A DNA stretch of 41,986 bases from Ignavibacteriota bacterium (GTDB lineage Bacteria > Bacteroidota > Ignavibacteria > Kapaibacteriales > UBA961): contig JACPWH010000102.1 of the NCBI GenBank assembly GCA_016197185.1, positions 1-41,986 on the forward strand. The letters are read 5' to 3'. Both the position numbers and the translations under genes were made by a program. Below, piece after piece: positions 7,968 through 17,560 of the stretch; position 1 is the first letter of the stretch, and each line of letters starts with the position of its first letter. The notes under the pieces were generated by a model. It saw nothing but the letters and a program-made list of their open reading frames with translations. It was not told where the DNA came from and made no database searches.

Positions 7968-9773
7968 TCAATTCTTCTGCGGAAACCCAATCACGTCCGC
8001 AACCCCACTCCTGACCGAAAACCACACCACTTGTATAAATGTATCCCCCGGCTTACGGGTATATCGTATCTTGCCCAATTTCAAATTACCATTCTTGTCC
8101 CTCTCGTTCGAACCGTTAAACTTAAATGTATTGGCAAGGAACGACTTGATTATATTAAAAACACCATCGCCGCTTTTGGTCTGTTTATCAAGAAAAGATA
8201 AATGGAAATCTCTATACTCCACTCCAACCGTTCCTCGTGCCTTGCCGTCGTCCACCATCAAATTAAAAAATGAAGATTGTACAAAACCGGATGTGAGTTG
8301 AACGTGTTCCGCAATCTCGAGGAATGTATTGAACTTCGATAGCTTTATCGGGCTAAGATTACCGGACGCTCTAAAACAGAATTTAGGTGTAGTAAGCGGA
8401 GTGCTCAGTTGGAGAGTTAGTTTCCCTCCATCCATAAATTCGGAATTCAAGCTGATAACCATTGTGTCACCACGCCCATTATTATTCGATACATTCCGAA
8501 TCATTGCATTCATATTAGTAAATGTAATGGGAGCAGGTTTGGAGCGAGGTTGATAATATTCTCCATACTTGATATAGCCGTTCAATGCCTCTACACTGTC
8601 CACCTGAACTATTTGCTCAACATTGTACATAATCTCGTTGGGCATGGGAATCTTTGATTTCACGTCTTGATCACTCTTTTTATACATACTCACATAAATA
8701 CCCACTTCAGGGTCTTGTGCCTGTATATATCTTGCTTGGAATCTCTCACCTTTCAGCAAACCGGAGTATTGAATTCCATATACACTCAATTGAGGTAATA
8801 AAAAAGCAACCCGTGTCCTTCTGAATTTACTTGCATCAAAGAATTCGTTTTCCTCCAATAAAGGATCAATTCTATAATCATAAGCTACGGCTGTAGAATC
8901 TTGAACTGACGCGTGGACGATTGCACAATGGAATCTATATCCGTCTTTAGGCAAAGAATCACGTTCCGAACATTCTCCGTACTGAACATTTGTATTTTCA
9001 ATATTGAAACTGTCGATTTGTATTTTATCACTAAGTGAAGCAAGAAACTTACTTGTAGATGAATTTTTAGTACTATCAGGATCACATTCCTTATACATGT
9101 TCACCAGAACATTTAGCGAAGCGTCGTGCATATAGAGAGTGGATGCCCTGAAACTTTTGCCGTGCAATTGTTGAAAGAATGACAACCCCTTAATTTTCAC
9201 CTGAGGTAAAGACATTATATATCGTGTTTTTCGGAATTCACATTCATCAAAGAAAGCATTATCGTCCACAATCGGATGTATTTTCAAACTATCGAAAATA
9301 ACAAGAGAATCTCTCATCGACACTTTGAATTTATGACAACGAATTTCATACAAGGTCTTTTTCAATTTCACATCAATAGAATTGGCTTCCGCACTTATCC
9401 CTTTCAAAGCACTCATGTTCAAAGTATCTGCCCATAAAAGTTTGAACCAATTAATACCCCTTGCACTTGGCTTCCCGATACTGCATAAGAATGAAGAATC
9501 CTTTGCATTTATGTGAACATCCCCTAATTCAATATGTCCGTTCAGCAAATTAATATTCAGGTCTGACATATATAATATATAATCGGGATATGCCTCTGCA
9601 AATTCCATTTCTACTTGTTCTTTAAGATATTTATTGACAAATAAATCCGGTGATACTATTAATATAATCACAGTAGAAATTGCAATCGTTCCAAAGATAA
9701 TAGTACTTAACGTTACTATTTTCCATTTTGATTTTCTAACCTTTTCAGGTTTATATGGAGTTTCGGGGTTCAT
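7968..9773 (-). CDS. AsmA/DUF748-like membrane-anchored protein
   Basis: 601 aa; N-terminal TM helix, long repetitive beta region, C-terminal VEYRDFHLSFLDK...FIQVVWFSVRSGVADVIGFPQKN. Confidence 0.55.
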   Translation of the reverse strand: MNPETPYKPEKVRKSKWKIVTLSTIIFGTIAISTVIILIVSPDLFVNKYLKEQVEMEFAEAYPDYILYMSDLNINLLNGHIELGDVHINAKDSSFLCSIGKPSARGINWFKLLWADTLNMSALKGISAEANSIDVKLKKTLYEIRCHKFKVSMRDSLVIFDSLKIHPIVDDNAFFDECEFRKTRYIMSLPQVKIKGLSFFQQLHGKSFRASTLYMHDASLNVLVNMYKECDPDSTKNSSTSKFLASLSDKIQIDSFNIENTNVQYGECSERDSLPKDGYRFHCAIVHASVQDSTAVAYDYRIDPLLEENEFFDASKFRRTRVAFLLPQLSVYGIQYSGLLKGERFQARYIQAQDPEVGIYVSMYKKSDQDVKSKIPMPNEIMYNVEQIVQVDSVEALNGYIKYGEYYQPRSKPAPITFTNMNAMIRNVSNNNGRGDTMVISLNSEFMDGGKLTLQLSTPLTTPKFCFRASGNLSPIKLSKFNTFLEIAEHVQLTSGFVQSSFFNLMVDDGKARGTVGVEYRDFHLSFLDKQTKSGDGVFNIIKSFLANTFKFNGSNERDKNGNLKLGKIRYTRKPGDTFIQVVWFSVRSGVADVIGFPQKN

Positions 9774-9883
9774 GCGTTTGCAGGTATTATTTTATAAAAT
9801 TAGCTTTCTTCATTTTTTTAGGTACGTAAGTTCTGAAACAAAAATAATCATCATAATTAATATTCATAATTTGGCAATTATCA

Positions 9884-10006
9884 GACACTTCGACTGCGCT
9901 CTGTGTGACATAACTCATTGTTTTTAAGAAACTAAAAATGCCTGCCATGCGAGCACAGTCGAAGTGTGACATAACTTGATTGTCATGCTGAACTTAGTCG
10001 AAGTAT
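9884..10006. repeat. Intergenic inverted repeat built on the TGTCA..CTTCGACT motif
   Basis: ACACTTCGACTGCGCTC pairs imperfectly with GAGCACAGTCGAAGTGT; third related motif TGTCATGCTGAACTTAGTCGAAGTATT. Confidence 0.75.
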
Positions 10007-10395
10007 TTGATTATTTGCCAATTCAACTCTCTGCGTTTAGATTAATTATGTCTCGGTGCTTATTATACTGCTTGATCATACCCCCCAATTCTCTCGAAGA
10101 AGGGAGTTAGAACGTTTGTTCTGTTTTTTTCTGTAAATTGAGCAGGAACGTAACTGCCCTCTCTTGAAGAGGGAAGGAATTTCTTTAGATTTAAAAAACT
10201 GCCTGTTGTAACAAGGGAAAGAAGTTGTATCAATTTTTACAGATTTTCACTATTTTCTTTCAAATCTCGGCTTTGATAAATGAAAATCCTTCGTTTGATT
10301 ATCTTCCCTGTGATTGTAATAAACCCTTTAGGATATTTGCTAAAATACACAATCAATCAAATTACTCACCTGCCTTATCCTCTGTTTTATTACGT

Positions 10396-11433
10396 TTAGA
10401 CTCTTTTTGAGCCTCGCTCAAGCAATACTCCTATCCACCGAGTGTTTTCATTACTTTCCAATCCGAATTTCAATGCCATTGTGAGCGGCACGCATAACAT
10501 CGCCCCAACCGGACCGAGCAAATTACCCCAAAAAATCACCGAAAGAAATATCACTAATGTGGAAAGTCCGAGCATTTTCCCCATTAAACGCGGTTGAACG
10601 ATACTTCCCAATACGAACGTAAAGAACAGATACCCGAGAGCAACAATTCCTGTCTGTGCAGGACCTAATTGAATGAACGAAACTGCAACAGTAAGAACAA
10701 GTGCTATTGCCGAACCGATATTCGGTATATAACATAAGAAAAAAGTAATGAGACCTATCATTATCGCAAAGTCAACACCAAATAAAGCCAACCAGATAGA
10801 AGTAATAATTCCTGTTACCAATCCGTAAATTGTTTGGAAAATCATAAATCTGGGCATTTCCTGCATAAATTTACTAAACCCTGGAAAAGCAGCACGTGGA
10901 CTTTCTACGGCGGCACGAATCTTACTCGGGAAAGTGGAGGCTTCCATTAGTATGAACGATACCATCAAAAGGATTACCACTATACTTGAAACAAGCGAAC
11001 CGATACTGCCCAAAAATCCTGTTGCCAGCGCAGTCATATTCTCCGCATTTATAGATTTTGTGAATGTATCCTCACTTACTTTTATTCCCTTGCTGCCCAA
11101 AAACTCTACAATAGAATTTATATTTTGATGCAAACGATCCTGATATACAGGAAGGGATGTAAGAAGGCTATCAGTAAAATTTCCTATAATTAGCCCGATA
11201 AGAGCCAGAATAAGTATAAACCCTGAAATGACAATCAACACTCCTAATCCTAATGGAACACCTCTTTTGCTGAGTCGTCTGAGAATCGGAACTCCGAGTA
11301 TCGAAAGAAAAATTGAAATAAGAAAAGGCATCAGCACCGCTTGCGCTAAATATATTCCTCCTATAATAATTACTAACAAAGCACCTACCACAAGAAAGTT
11401 TGTCCCGCTTTTAAAAATTGTTTGTTCTTTCAT
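10396..11433 (-). CDS. AI-2E family transporter
   Basis: 345 aa polytopic protein with PerM/YdiK-like topology and motifs (GVPILRRLSKRGVP, FFLCYIPNIGSAIA, VQPRLMGKMLGLSTLVIFLSVIFWG). Confidence 0.85.
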   Translation of the reverse strand: MKEQTIFKSGTNFLVVGALLVIIIGGIYLAQAVLMPFLISIFLSILGVPILRRLSKRGVPLGLGVLIVISGFILILALIGLIIGNFTDSLLTSLPVYQDRLHQNINSIVEFLGSKGIKVSEDTFTKSINAENMTALATGFLGSIGSLVSSIVVILLMVSFILMEASTFPSKIRAAVESPRAAFPGFSKFMQEMPRFMIFQTIYGLVTGIITSIWLALFGVDFAIMIGLITFFLCYIPNIGSAIALVLTVAVSFIQLGPAQTGIVALGYLFFTFVLGSIVQPRLMGKMLGLSTLVIFLSVIFWGNLLGPVGAMLCVPLTMALKFGLESNENTRWIGVLLERGSKRV

Positions 11434-11584
11434 AACCGGTTTTTGAAGTAAATTTAGTAGGAGGTAACTGTACTTAAATTATAAAACAAAGGTATTTTCG
11501 GCAAGCTCTTTTTATTGTAGCAAAACACGAAAACACCTTCTGATATAATACTTTTATCTTTTTGAAATCATAGAACCATGAGTT

Positions 11585-12313
11585 CTACAACCTCTTCAAT
11601 GCACGAAAAGCTAATTTGATACCTTTTTCTATTTCATCACTATTGTTAGGATCCCTCGGGTCAAGAACAGAATTATCGTTTCTAAAAATAAACAACGGGT
11701 TCATAAAGAGAAGGATGCTATATGTAGTGTGAACCTGAATGTCAATATCATTCAGGAATTTTAAGGTCAAATTGTGGGTTGATTTGCTCTTATATGTAAA
11801 TGGATGTCCAACTCCATCTTTGTAAGAAATACCCTCTATAATTATTGTATAGCGGTCATCTGTTACAAAATCGCTGTACACTCCATCGTTAAGATACGCA
11901 CCCACTTCGTTTGCACTAAACTTATGAATTTCGAACTTGATATGGTCGTAAATTCCAATAGGAATCGGACTCGAAGCATTTAGATATGCTCCTGATGCAT
12001 CTATATTGAGGAGAAAAGGACCTACTTTAATATCATGACCGGGAAAGTTTGAATCTTCTTTGGTCATGTGCAATTTCATATTCGATATAAGTATTCTCAC
12101 TCTATTTATATGCAACGAATCTGCTGTTTCACCGTTTACAGTAATCGCCGGCTCCCCATTACTCTTCGAAGCAGGTGTTACAGATGTAGCATCTAATTGT
12201 GTGTATATTTGAATTTGAGGCTCATTGGATGTAGTAGTACTTTCAGAACATCCTAAAGTCCAAAGACTTATACAAATGGCGATTGCTAAGCGCAATCCAA
12301 TGAATGCTTTCAT
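11585..12313 (-). CDS. Putative lipoprotein of unknown function
   Basis: Signal with lipobox-like LWTLGC; 242 aa. Confidence 0.55.
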   Translation of the reverse strand: MKAFIGLRLAIAICISLWTLGCSESTTTSNEPQIQIYTQLDATSVTPASKSNGEPAITVNGETADSLHINRVRILISNMKLHMTKEDSNFPGHDIKVGPFLLNIDASGAYLNASSPIPIGIYDHIKFEIHKFSANEVGAYLNDGVYSDFVTDDRYTIIIEGISYKDGVGHPFTYKSKSTHNLTLKFLNDIDIQVHTTYSILLFMNPLFIFRNDNSVLDPRDPNNSDEIEKGIKLAFRALKRL

Positions 12314-12946
12314 GATACCCCCTATAAAGATTGATAAATAGTACCGATTAAAAAAATTTAACCGTTGATAAATTTAGATATTGAAACTGAACATACATGA
12401 TGCAACCAATGTAATAAGTAAGAAAAAGGACAGCAATAACCGGCAATAATTTGTTAGGGCGTATTTCAAAAAAGATAAGTATCTATATAACGACAAGTTG
12501 TATATGACATTATCTAAATTGTTGATAAAATAACCGCCCTCTCATGCAGAACTTGATTCAGCATCTCCGTACATACGTTGAAATTAGCACGACCAAAGAA
12601 CAACGGAGCCCCTGAACCCGATTCAGGGTGACAAGAATACATATTTTTTTCACTGCCATCTTTCTTGCCAAATAAATGATTTCTATTGTCTCGATTACTT
12701 TTGTCCCGGTACATATTTACTTACACATACAACATTGTATTTGAAACCACTTTGACTACCCAATCTTTAATTGTATTACGGATTTATTATTTAGATGTTG
12801 CAATTTCTTCTTCCATAATTATCTTACAAAGCTGCCCAAACTTTAGTTTTAATGTTTTACATATTCCCTCTAAAGAATTACATTATTCTTAGGGTGGCTT
12901 TGCAATAAGCATTTTTCAGATTCGATCCTTTGCCCATACATCCTTT

Positions 12947-13684
12947 CTACCTGAGTGACAGATATTCCTTCCAAACCAAGAATAACTCCCATGTTGCCTG
13001 TACATCCCTCAAGCAGTATTCCGCAATTTCCTTACCGCGTCCGGCTTGGAAATATTCAGCAACTTTCGAGCCGTCCACACCTTCGGATTTTGGAGATTTA
13101 ATCCCGAATGATTTGGTAAAAAAATCGAAATTATATCTGCGTGTTGCACCTGATTGTCCTCCATTATAAAAACATAACTCGTCGATCAAATCCGTATGCA
13201 GAGGATAATTAAAACGAGTGCCTTCCATTAAATTCCTCGAAGGGCGTACTCTAAGTATAGCAGAACGAAGCATCAGGAACGGCGCATCAAATGTTCGTCC
13301 GTTGAAACTTATCAAATGTAACTTAGGGTATTGACGAAGCAGTTTCCAAAAATTTGTAAGTAGTGTTTTTTCGCTGCACCGTACAAATTTCGCTCCGTTC
13401 GGTAAATCTTCGCTTGTAAATTCTCCTTCAGCCAAAGAATTATCCTGCAAATACGATGTCCGCTTCTTTTCAATAAACTCTCCCGATTCATCTTTTTCAA
13501 AATGAATAATTCCCAAACAAACCACTTGAGCAGTTATTGGTGACAGTGCCATTTCCGCCTTTTTTTTATTTTGCTCTTCAAGACTTGCAGTACCTCGAAG
13601 CAAGTATTCGTGCTGTGCTTCGTCGAATGATTCCCATGAAAGAGGTGCAGTTTCTATATCAAATACGCAATATGAATCAGCCAT
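12947..13684 (-). CDS. Predicted 3'-5' exonuclease (DnaQ-like, PolB exonuclease-related)
   Basis: VFDIETAPL (DxE), LISFNGRTFDAPFL, YCLRDVQATWELFL. Confidence 0.85.
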   Translation of the reverse strand: MADSYCVFDIETAPLSWESFDEAQHEYLLRGTASLEEQNKKKAEMALSPITAQVVCLGIIHFEKDESGEFIEKKRTSYLQDNSLAEGEFTSEDLPNGAKFVRCSEKTLLTNFWKLLRQYPKLHLISFNGRTFDAPFLMLRSAILRVRPSRNLMEGTRFNYPLHTDLIDELCFYNGGQSGATRRYNFDFFTKSFGIKSPKSEGVDGSKVAEYFQAGRGKEIAEYCLRDVQATWELFLVWKEYLSLR

Positions 13685-13725
13685 TGGTTTGCTCCTGCTA
13701 TTTTAGTAATAAGAAAATTTATGGT

Positions 13726-13990
13726 ATCAGACAATTTTTGGTTTCAGTAAGAACAGGAATCACCCTTAACAAGCAGGGCTGTTTTTCAACTTTTCAGATA
13801 GTCACATCCGAATAATAGATAACAATTACTTGTTTTTGTACCCCTGTGCACCCTTTGTGGTTCATCTTTTAACACAAAGTGCACAAAGGTTTTTCACAAA
13901 GTTCACTAAGAAATTTAGAAAACCTGCCCTGCTTGTTAAAGGGGAACGAGAAGATTTACATATACTACCACAAAAATTGTCAGAGAACCG
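13726..13990. repeat. Nested inverted-repeat element (family R2)
   Basis: Outer arms cagacaatttttgg...aacaagcagggc / gccctgcttgtt...ccacaaaaattgtcag; inner GTGCACCCTTTGTGG..CACAAAG.. arms. Confidence 0.75.
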
Positions 13991-14150
13991 AATTTTTTTA
14001 ATCGTCAATTGTACCTTGCGGTGCAATCTACAAAATCTTATAGAAATTGCCTGCCATCGCCCCAATTTTACTCATAATTTTCGTTTAATATCACACTTCT
14101 GTATTTTATCTTTTCGCAAAAGCCGATAAAGCGGTAAATTTGCAACCATT

Positions 14151-14933
14151 ATGAAAAACAACACAAAAATATCTCAGTTCTTAGGTAGCTTACCCGGTTT
14201 TTTTATCTGCCTTACAGCAGTACTTTTTATTTCAGGTTGCGGTTCAGGTGCTGCAGTAGATTACCGTGACCCCGAATCAGTATTCAAAGCGGGAGTAGCA
14301 GCTTTGAATGATAATGATTTCATTGAATCACAAAAAATGTTTGATATTGTACGGCTGCAGTTTTCAACCACCCAGTATGCCGATGATGCGCAATACTATC
14401 TTGCCGAGCTTAATTTCAAGCGCAGGGATTTTATCATAGCTGCTTTTAATTATAATATGTTGATACGGAGCTTTCCCACAAGTGAATATGCAAAGCGTGC
14501 GCTTTACAAATCAGCTTTGTGTTACGAGGAACTTTCTCCGCCATCCGACCGTGATCAAGAATATACTAAAAAAGCAATCCAAGCATTTTCTGAATTTCAA
14601 ACTGTGTATGCACAGGATTCTCTTGCAACAGCAGCTACCAACCATATCGTGGCTCTTAGGCATAAACTTGCAGAAAGGGAGTTCAATACAACATTGATCT
14701 ACCGTAAATTGTATAGCTGGAAAGCAACTCTTGTCTATTACGATACTCTTATCGAAGAGTATCCCGATACTGAGTTTTACGAACCTGCTTTTTTAGGTAA
14801 GGTAGAAATGCTCACCCAGCTAAAACGATATGACGAAGCGAAAGCATTGATTGAGGTATATAGAAAGAAATTCCCGAGTGGTAAGTTTCTGAACGACATC
14901 AGTACGATTGAAACGACGTTTCCGGCTAAATGA
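14151..14933 (+). CDS. bamD: Outer membrane protein assembly factor BamD
   Basis: Lipoprotein signal (FISGCG), TPR pattern FKAGVAALNDNDFIESQKMFDIV...YADDAQYYLAELNFKRRDFIIAAFNYNMLIRSFPTSEYAKRALY. Confidence 0.85.
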   Translation: MKNNTKISQFLGSLPGFFICLTAVLFISGCGSGAAVDYRDPESVFKAGVAALNDNDFIESQKMFDIVRLQFSTTQYADDAQYYLAELNFKRRDFIIAAFNYNMLIRSFPTSEYAKRALYKSALCYEELSPPSDRDQEYTKKAIQAFSEFQTVYAQDSLATAATNHIVALRHKLAEREFNTTLIYRKLYSWKATLVYYDTLIEEYPDTEFYEPAFLGKVEMLTQLKRYDEAKALIEVYRKKFPSGKFLNDISTIETTFPAK

Positions 14934-14965
14934 GTTTATATTTCCTAAAAACTGATATGTAACTG

Positions 14966-15094
14966 TTCAAAGCTGCCGAAATTGAGTTTGCTGTTAAAAT
15001 CATCAAAACAATGATTACTCAAAATGTGCCATTAGAGAAAATAATTTCATATACAGGATTGACAAAAGAAGAAATTGAAGAATTGATGAAATAA
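14966..15094 (+). pseudogene. C-terminal remnant resembling Rpn/PD-(D/E)XK transposase-family nuclease
   Basis: FKAAEIEFAVKIIKTMITQNVPLEKIISYTGLTKEEIEELMK*; no start or N-terminal domain. Confidence 0.5.
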
Positions 15095-15131
15095 ATTTAT
15101 TCAAAATCGAATAATATAATTCACAAAAATT

Positions 15132-15923
15132 ATGCTCCAACTTGATACACTTTCATCGCTCGAAGGACGCGCAGTACTCCACGATTGTTTTCGCGAGTTT
15201 CGTTATACCAAGCGTATGAATACAATTTCGACACTTGCGCTTACGTGGAGAATTTGTACCAAGGAACGAGAAATTTACCGCTATTCACAATCGGAAGTAA
15301 CTATTCTGCATCCGCTTGGAATTGTTTCCGGCACTTCGCTTTGGATGGAAGAGATCATCAACCGCTTCTATTTTTCAACGATCAATTCATTTGTCTATTT
15401 TGGAGCTGCTATTCTGCTGGTGTCGGTAGGTTTTAGAAGAATATACGAGGATTTACCCGATTTTATCGTTATAGGAAGTGTGATTTTTGAAGCAATCATG
15501 CTTATGTTCATGTTTATTGTGATGTTTTTCTCACCAACTGACGACGAAGAATCCGAAATATCAGCCGAAACAACAGCAGTTACCGAACTTATCCGCGAGG
15601 TTGGAGAAATTGCCCGTGATTATGCAGCAATATCTGTCCGTTTGGAATTTATAGGCGATTCTCTGGAAAATGTTTCTACACGTCAGGAAGCACTTATCAC
15701 TTCTTCATCAGAGGCGGTAAAGATTGCGTCAATGGCAGTAGCTCCGAATCCGCAACTTATTGATTCTATGCGTGAGACCACGGCAGCTTTGAACGATTTT
15801 ACCCAAGCACTCCGCACTTTAACAAGTTCAGCAGAGATGCTCAAAAGGGAAGAAATTGAGCTTGCAGTTCGCCGTGAAGTAGAATTAATGCTCACCCAAA
15901 ACGTCTCGAAACGCATATCATGA
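15132..15923 (+). CDS. Two-TM protein with cytoplasmic helical tail, possible divergent GldL (T9SS motor)
   Basis: TM hairpin FVYFGAAILLVSVGFRRIYEDLPDFIVIGSVIFEAIMLMFMFIVMFFSP then long helical tail; start uncertain. Confidence 0.45.
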   Translation: MLQLDTLSSLEGRAVLHDCFREFRYTKRMNTISTLALTWRICTKEREIYRYSQSEVTILHPLGIVSGTSLWMEEIINRFYFSTINSFVYFGAAILLVSVGFRRIYEDLPDFIVIGSVIFEAIMLMFMFIVMFFSPTDDEESEISAETTAVTELIREVGEIARDYAAISVRLEFIGDSLENVSTRQEALITSSSEAVKIASMAVAPNPQLIDSMRETTAALNDFTQALRTLTSSAEMLKREEIELAVRREVELMLTQNVSKRIS

Positions 15924-17455
15924 GACGCTCCACGCCGAAACGCAGACGCACAATAGAGATTTATTTCGTTCTCTATATTGCTGCCCTTGTGATGCTGCTT
16001 CCGAGTAAAAATGCAAATAATTCCCATAATTCTACAAAATTATGGGATGATTTATTCAGGCAGTCCTTTACCCTGCATCCTGAAAAAACAGTTCTCAATT
16101 GTAGATTAATTGCCGATTCTTCCGGTAATCGAATTATATCATTGGATTCATCTAACCTGATTGTCTATTCTGGGAACGTAAAAGATGTTCAATATGAATT
16201 CACGGTAGAAGACCAGTCCTTACGGCAAAAACTGACCTTAGTTTCTAATCAACCGTCTATCAACCGTTCATTTCTTTTGTTCCCGGCATCAGAACAAAAC
16301 GGTATTGAATTCAGATGGCACCCCCCTGAACATAACAGAATGAACCGCAATTTCGTTGTACACGTAAAGGCAACCGCATCTCCGCAACCGCTTTTGCCAA
16401 ACGACAGTATCCAACGTATGATTGATGCTGCCGGAGCAAGAATTACTGCCGAAGCTCAATTTAGTGTCAATATAATATTTGAAAATAGCGGAGCATTCTC
16501 TTCACAACCTATTGCTTCATTGCCCGGCTTTCGTGCTGATTCCACGATTACCGGCACACAAACTCCCAATGGCGGTATTTCTCCTCTGACTTTTTCAGGA
16601 AAACTTGGCGAATTTTCACTCAAACCGCAGCAATCAATCGTTAGATCACTTGCATATCAGCAGTGGACAAATAATGTTTTTCTATCCGGTATTTCCAGAA
16701 GTGAATTGAATTTACCGACAATCAGAATTGAACCTGCAAAATCAAACGGAGGAACTGCAACTATAAGCGAAATGAGAGAGAATGAAATTGTACTCGGAGG
16801 AACAAGTCCTGATGCAGGCACAATGAAAGTGATTATTACCGCAGAGCGAATTGCAGATAAAAAAGAAGTAACAGTAGATTTCACAATTCAACCTCAGCAG
16901 ATTCAAGCCCCTGAAATTGAAAGGACAATGTATCCCGGAATAACATATTTTATTCTGCCGAAACTCCCGATTTTGACAAATACTGAAGTTCGAGCTCTTC
17001 TGCGTGACGGCAAAACAGAGCGGGTATCATCACAAGGTGAGCAATTTACGTTTACACCGGATATTTCAGACACGCAAAAGATACTTACATTTGAACGTAA
17101 AGTAGGGTCAAATTTAGTAGGACAATCTATTGCCATTCACATAGAACCGTTCCCGCCGCCTGAAATATTAACTGACCAAATCACCTATCAAGGTAATGTA
17201 GTTCTCATTCGGACACGTTCGTATGGTTATAATAATCTAAAGGCAAACGATGCCCGTTTAGAGGTTGTGGATGGTAACGCTGCCACTCCAAAAGATATGC
17301 GAGGGAACAGGCAAATGGATAATAAAACACTTGCCATCATTCAAACATTCAGAATTGTTCCTGCTTCAAACAATAAACCGTTTAAGTTTAGAATACGTGC
17401 TGTGGACGAGCGAGGCAAGAGTTCAGCTGTGAAGGAGATTACGGGGGGGGAGTGA
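15920..17455 (+). CDS. Single-TM periplasmic protein, possible divergent GldM
   Basis: Overlaps previous CDS by 4 nt; basic N-terminus plus one TM (RRRTIEIYFVLYIAALVMLLP) then beta-rich periplasmic domains. Confidence 0.45.
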   Translation: MRRSTPKRRRTIEIYFVLYIAALVMLLPSKNANNSHNSTKLWDDLFRQSFTLHPEKTVLNCRLIADSSGNRIISLDSSNLIVYSGNVKDVQYEFTVEDQSLRQKLTLVSNQPSINRSFLLFPASEQNGIEFRWHPPEHNRMNRNFVVHVKATASPQPLLPNDSIQRMIDAAGARITAEAQFSVNIIFENSGAFSSQPIASLPGFRADSTITGTQTPNGGISPLTFSGKLGEFSLKPQQSIVRSLAYQQWTNNVFLSGISRSELNLPTIRIEPAKSNGGTATISEMRENEIVLGGTSPDAGTMKVIITAERIADKKEVTVDFTIQPQQIQAPEIERTMYPGITYFILPKLPILTNTEVRALLRDGKTERVSSQGEQFTFTPDISDTQKILTFERKVGSNLVGQSIAIHIEPFPPPEILTDQITYQGNVVLIRTRSYGYNNLKANDARLEVVDGNAATPKDMRGNRQMDNKTLAIIQTFRIVPASNNKPFKFRIRAVDERGKSSAVKEITGGE

Positions 17456-17496
17456 GTTGAAAATGTGGAATAATTTATATGTATTATAAAGACATT

Positions 17497-17530
17497 AGCC
17501 CTTGTAGGTTTTCGAAACCTACAAGGGCTC
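17497..17530. terminator. Bidirectional hairpin between gldM-like gene and argH
   Basis: AGCCCTTGTAGGTTTTCGAAACCTACAAGGGCT perfect stem. Confidence 0.7.
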
Positions 17531-17560
17531 CAAAGGTTAAAACCTTACCTCTATTACTCG

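Noticed and set aside
13830-14129. 99-aa ORF and its antisense partner 13862..14065
   Set aside because: Lie within the R2 inverted-repeat element; low-complexity translations with no protein features.
17497-17530. Perfect palindrome as a mobile element
   Set aside because: Simple stem between convergent genes, best explained as a bidirectional terminator.
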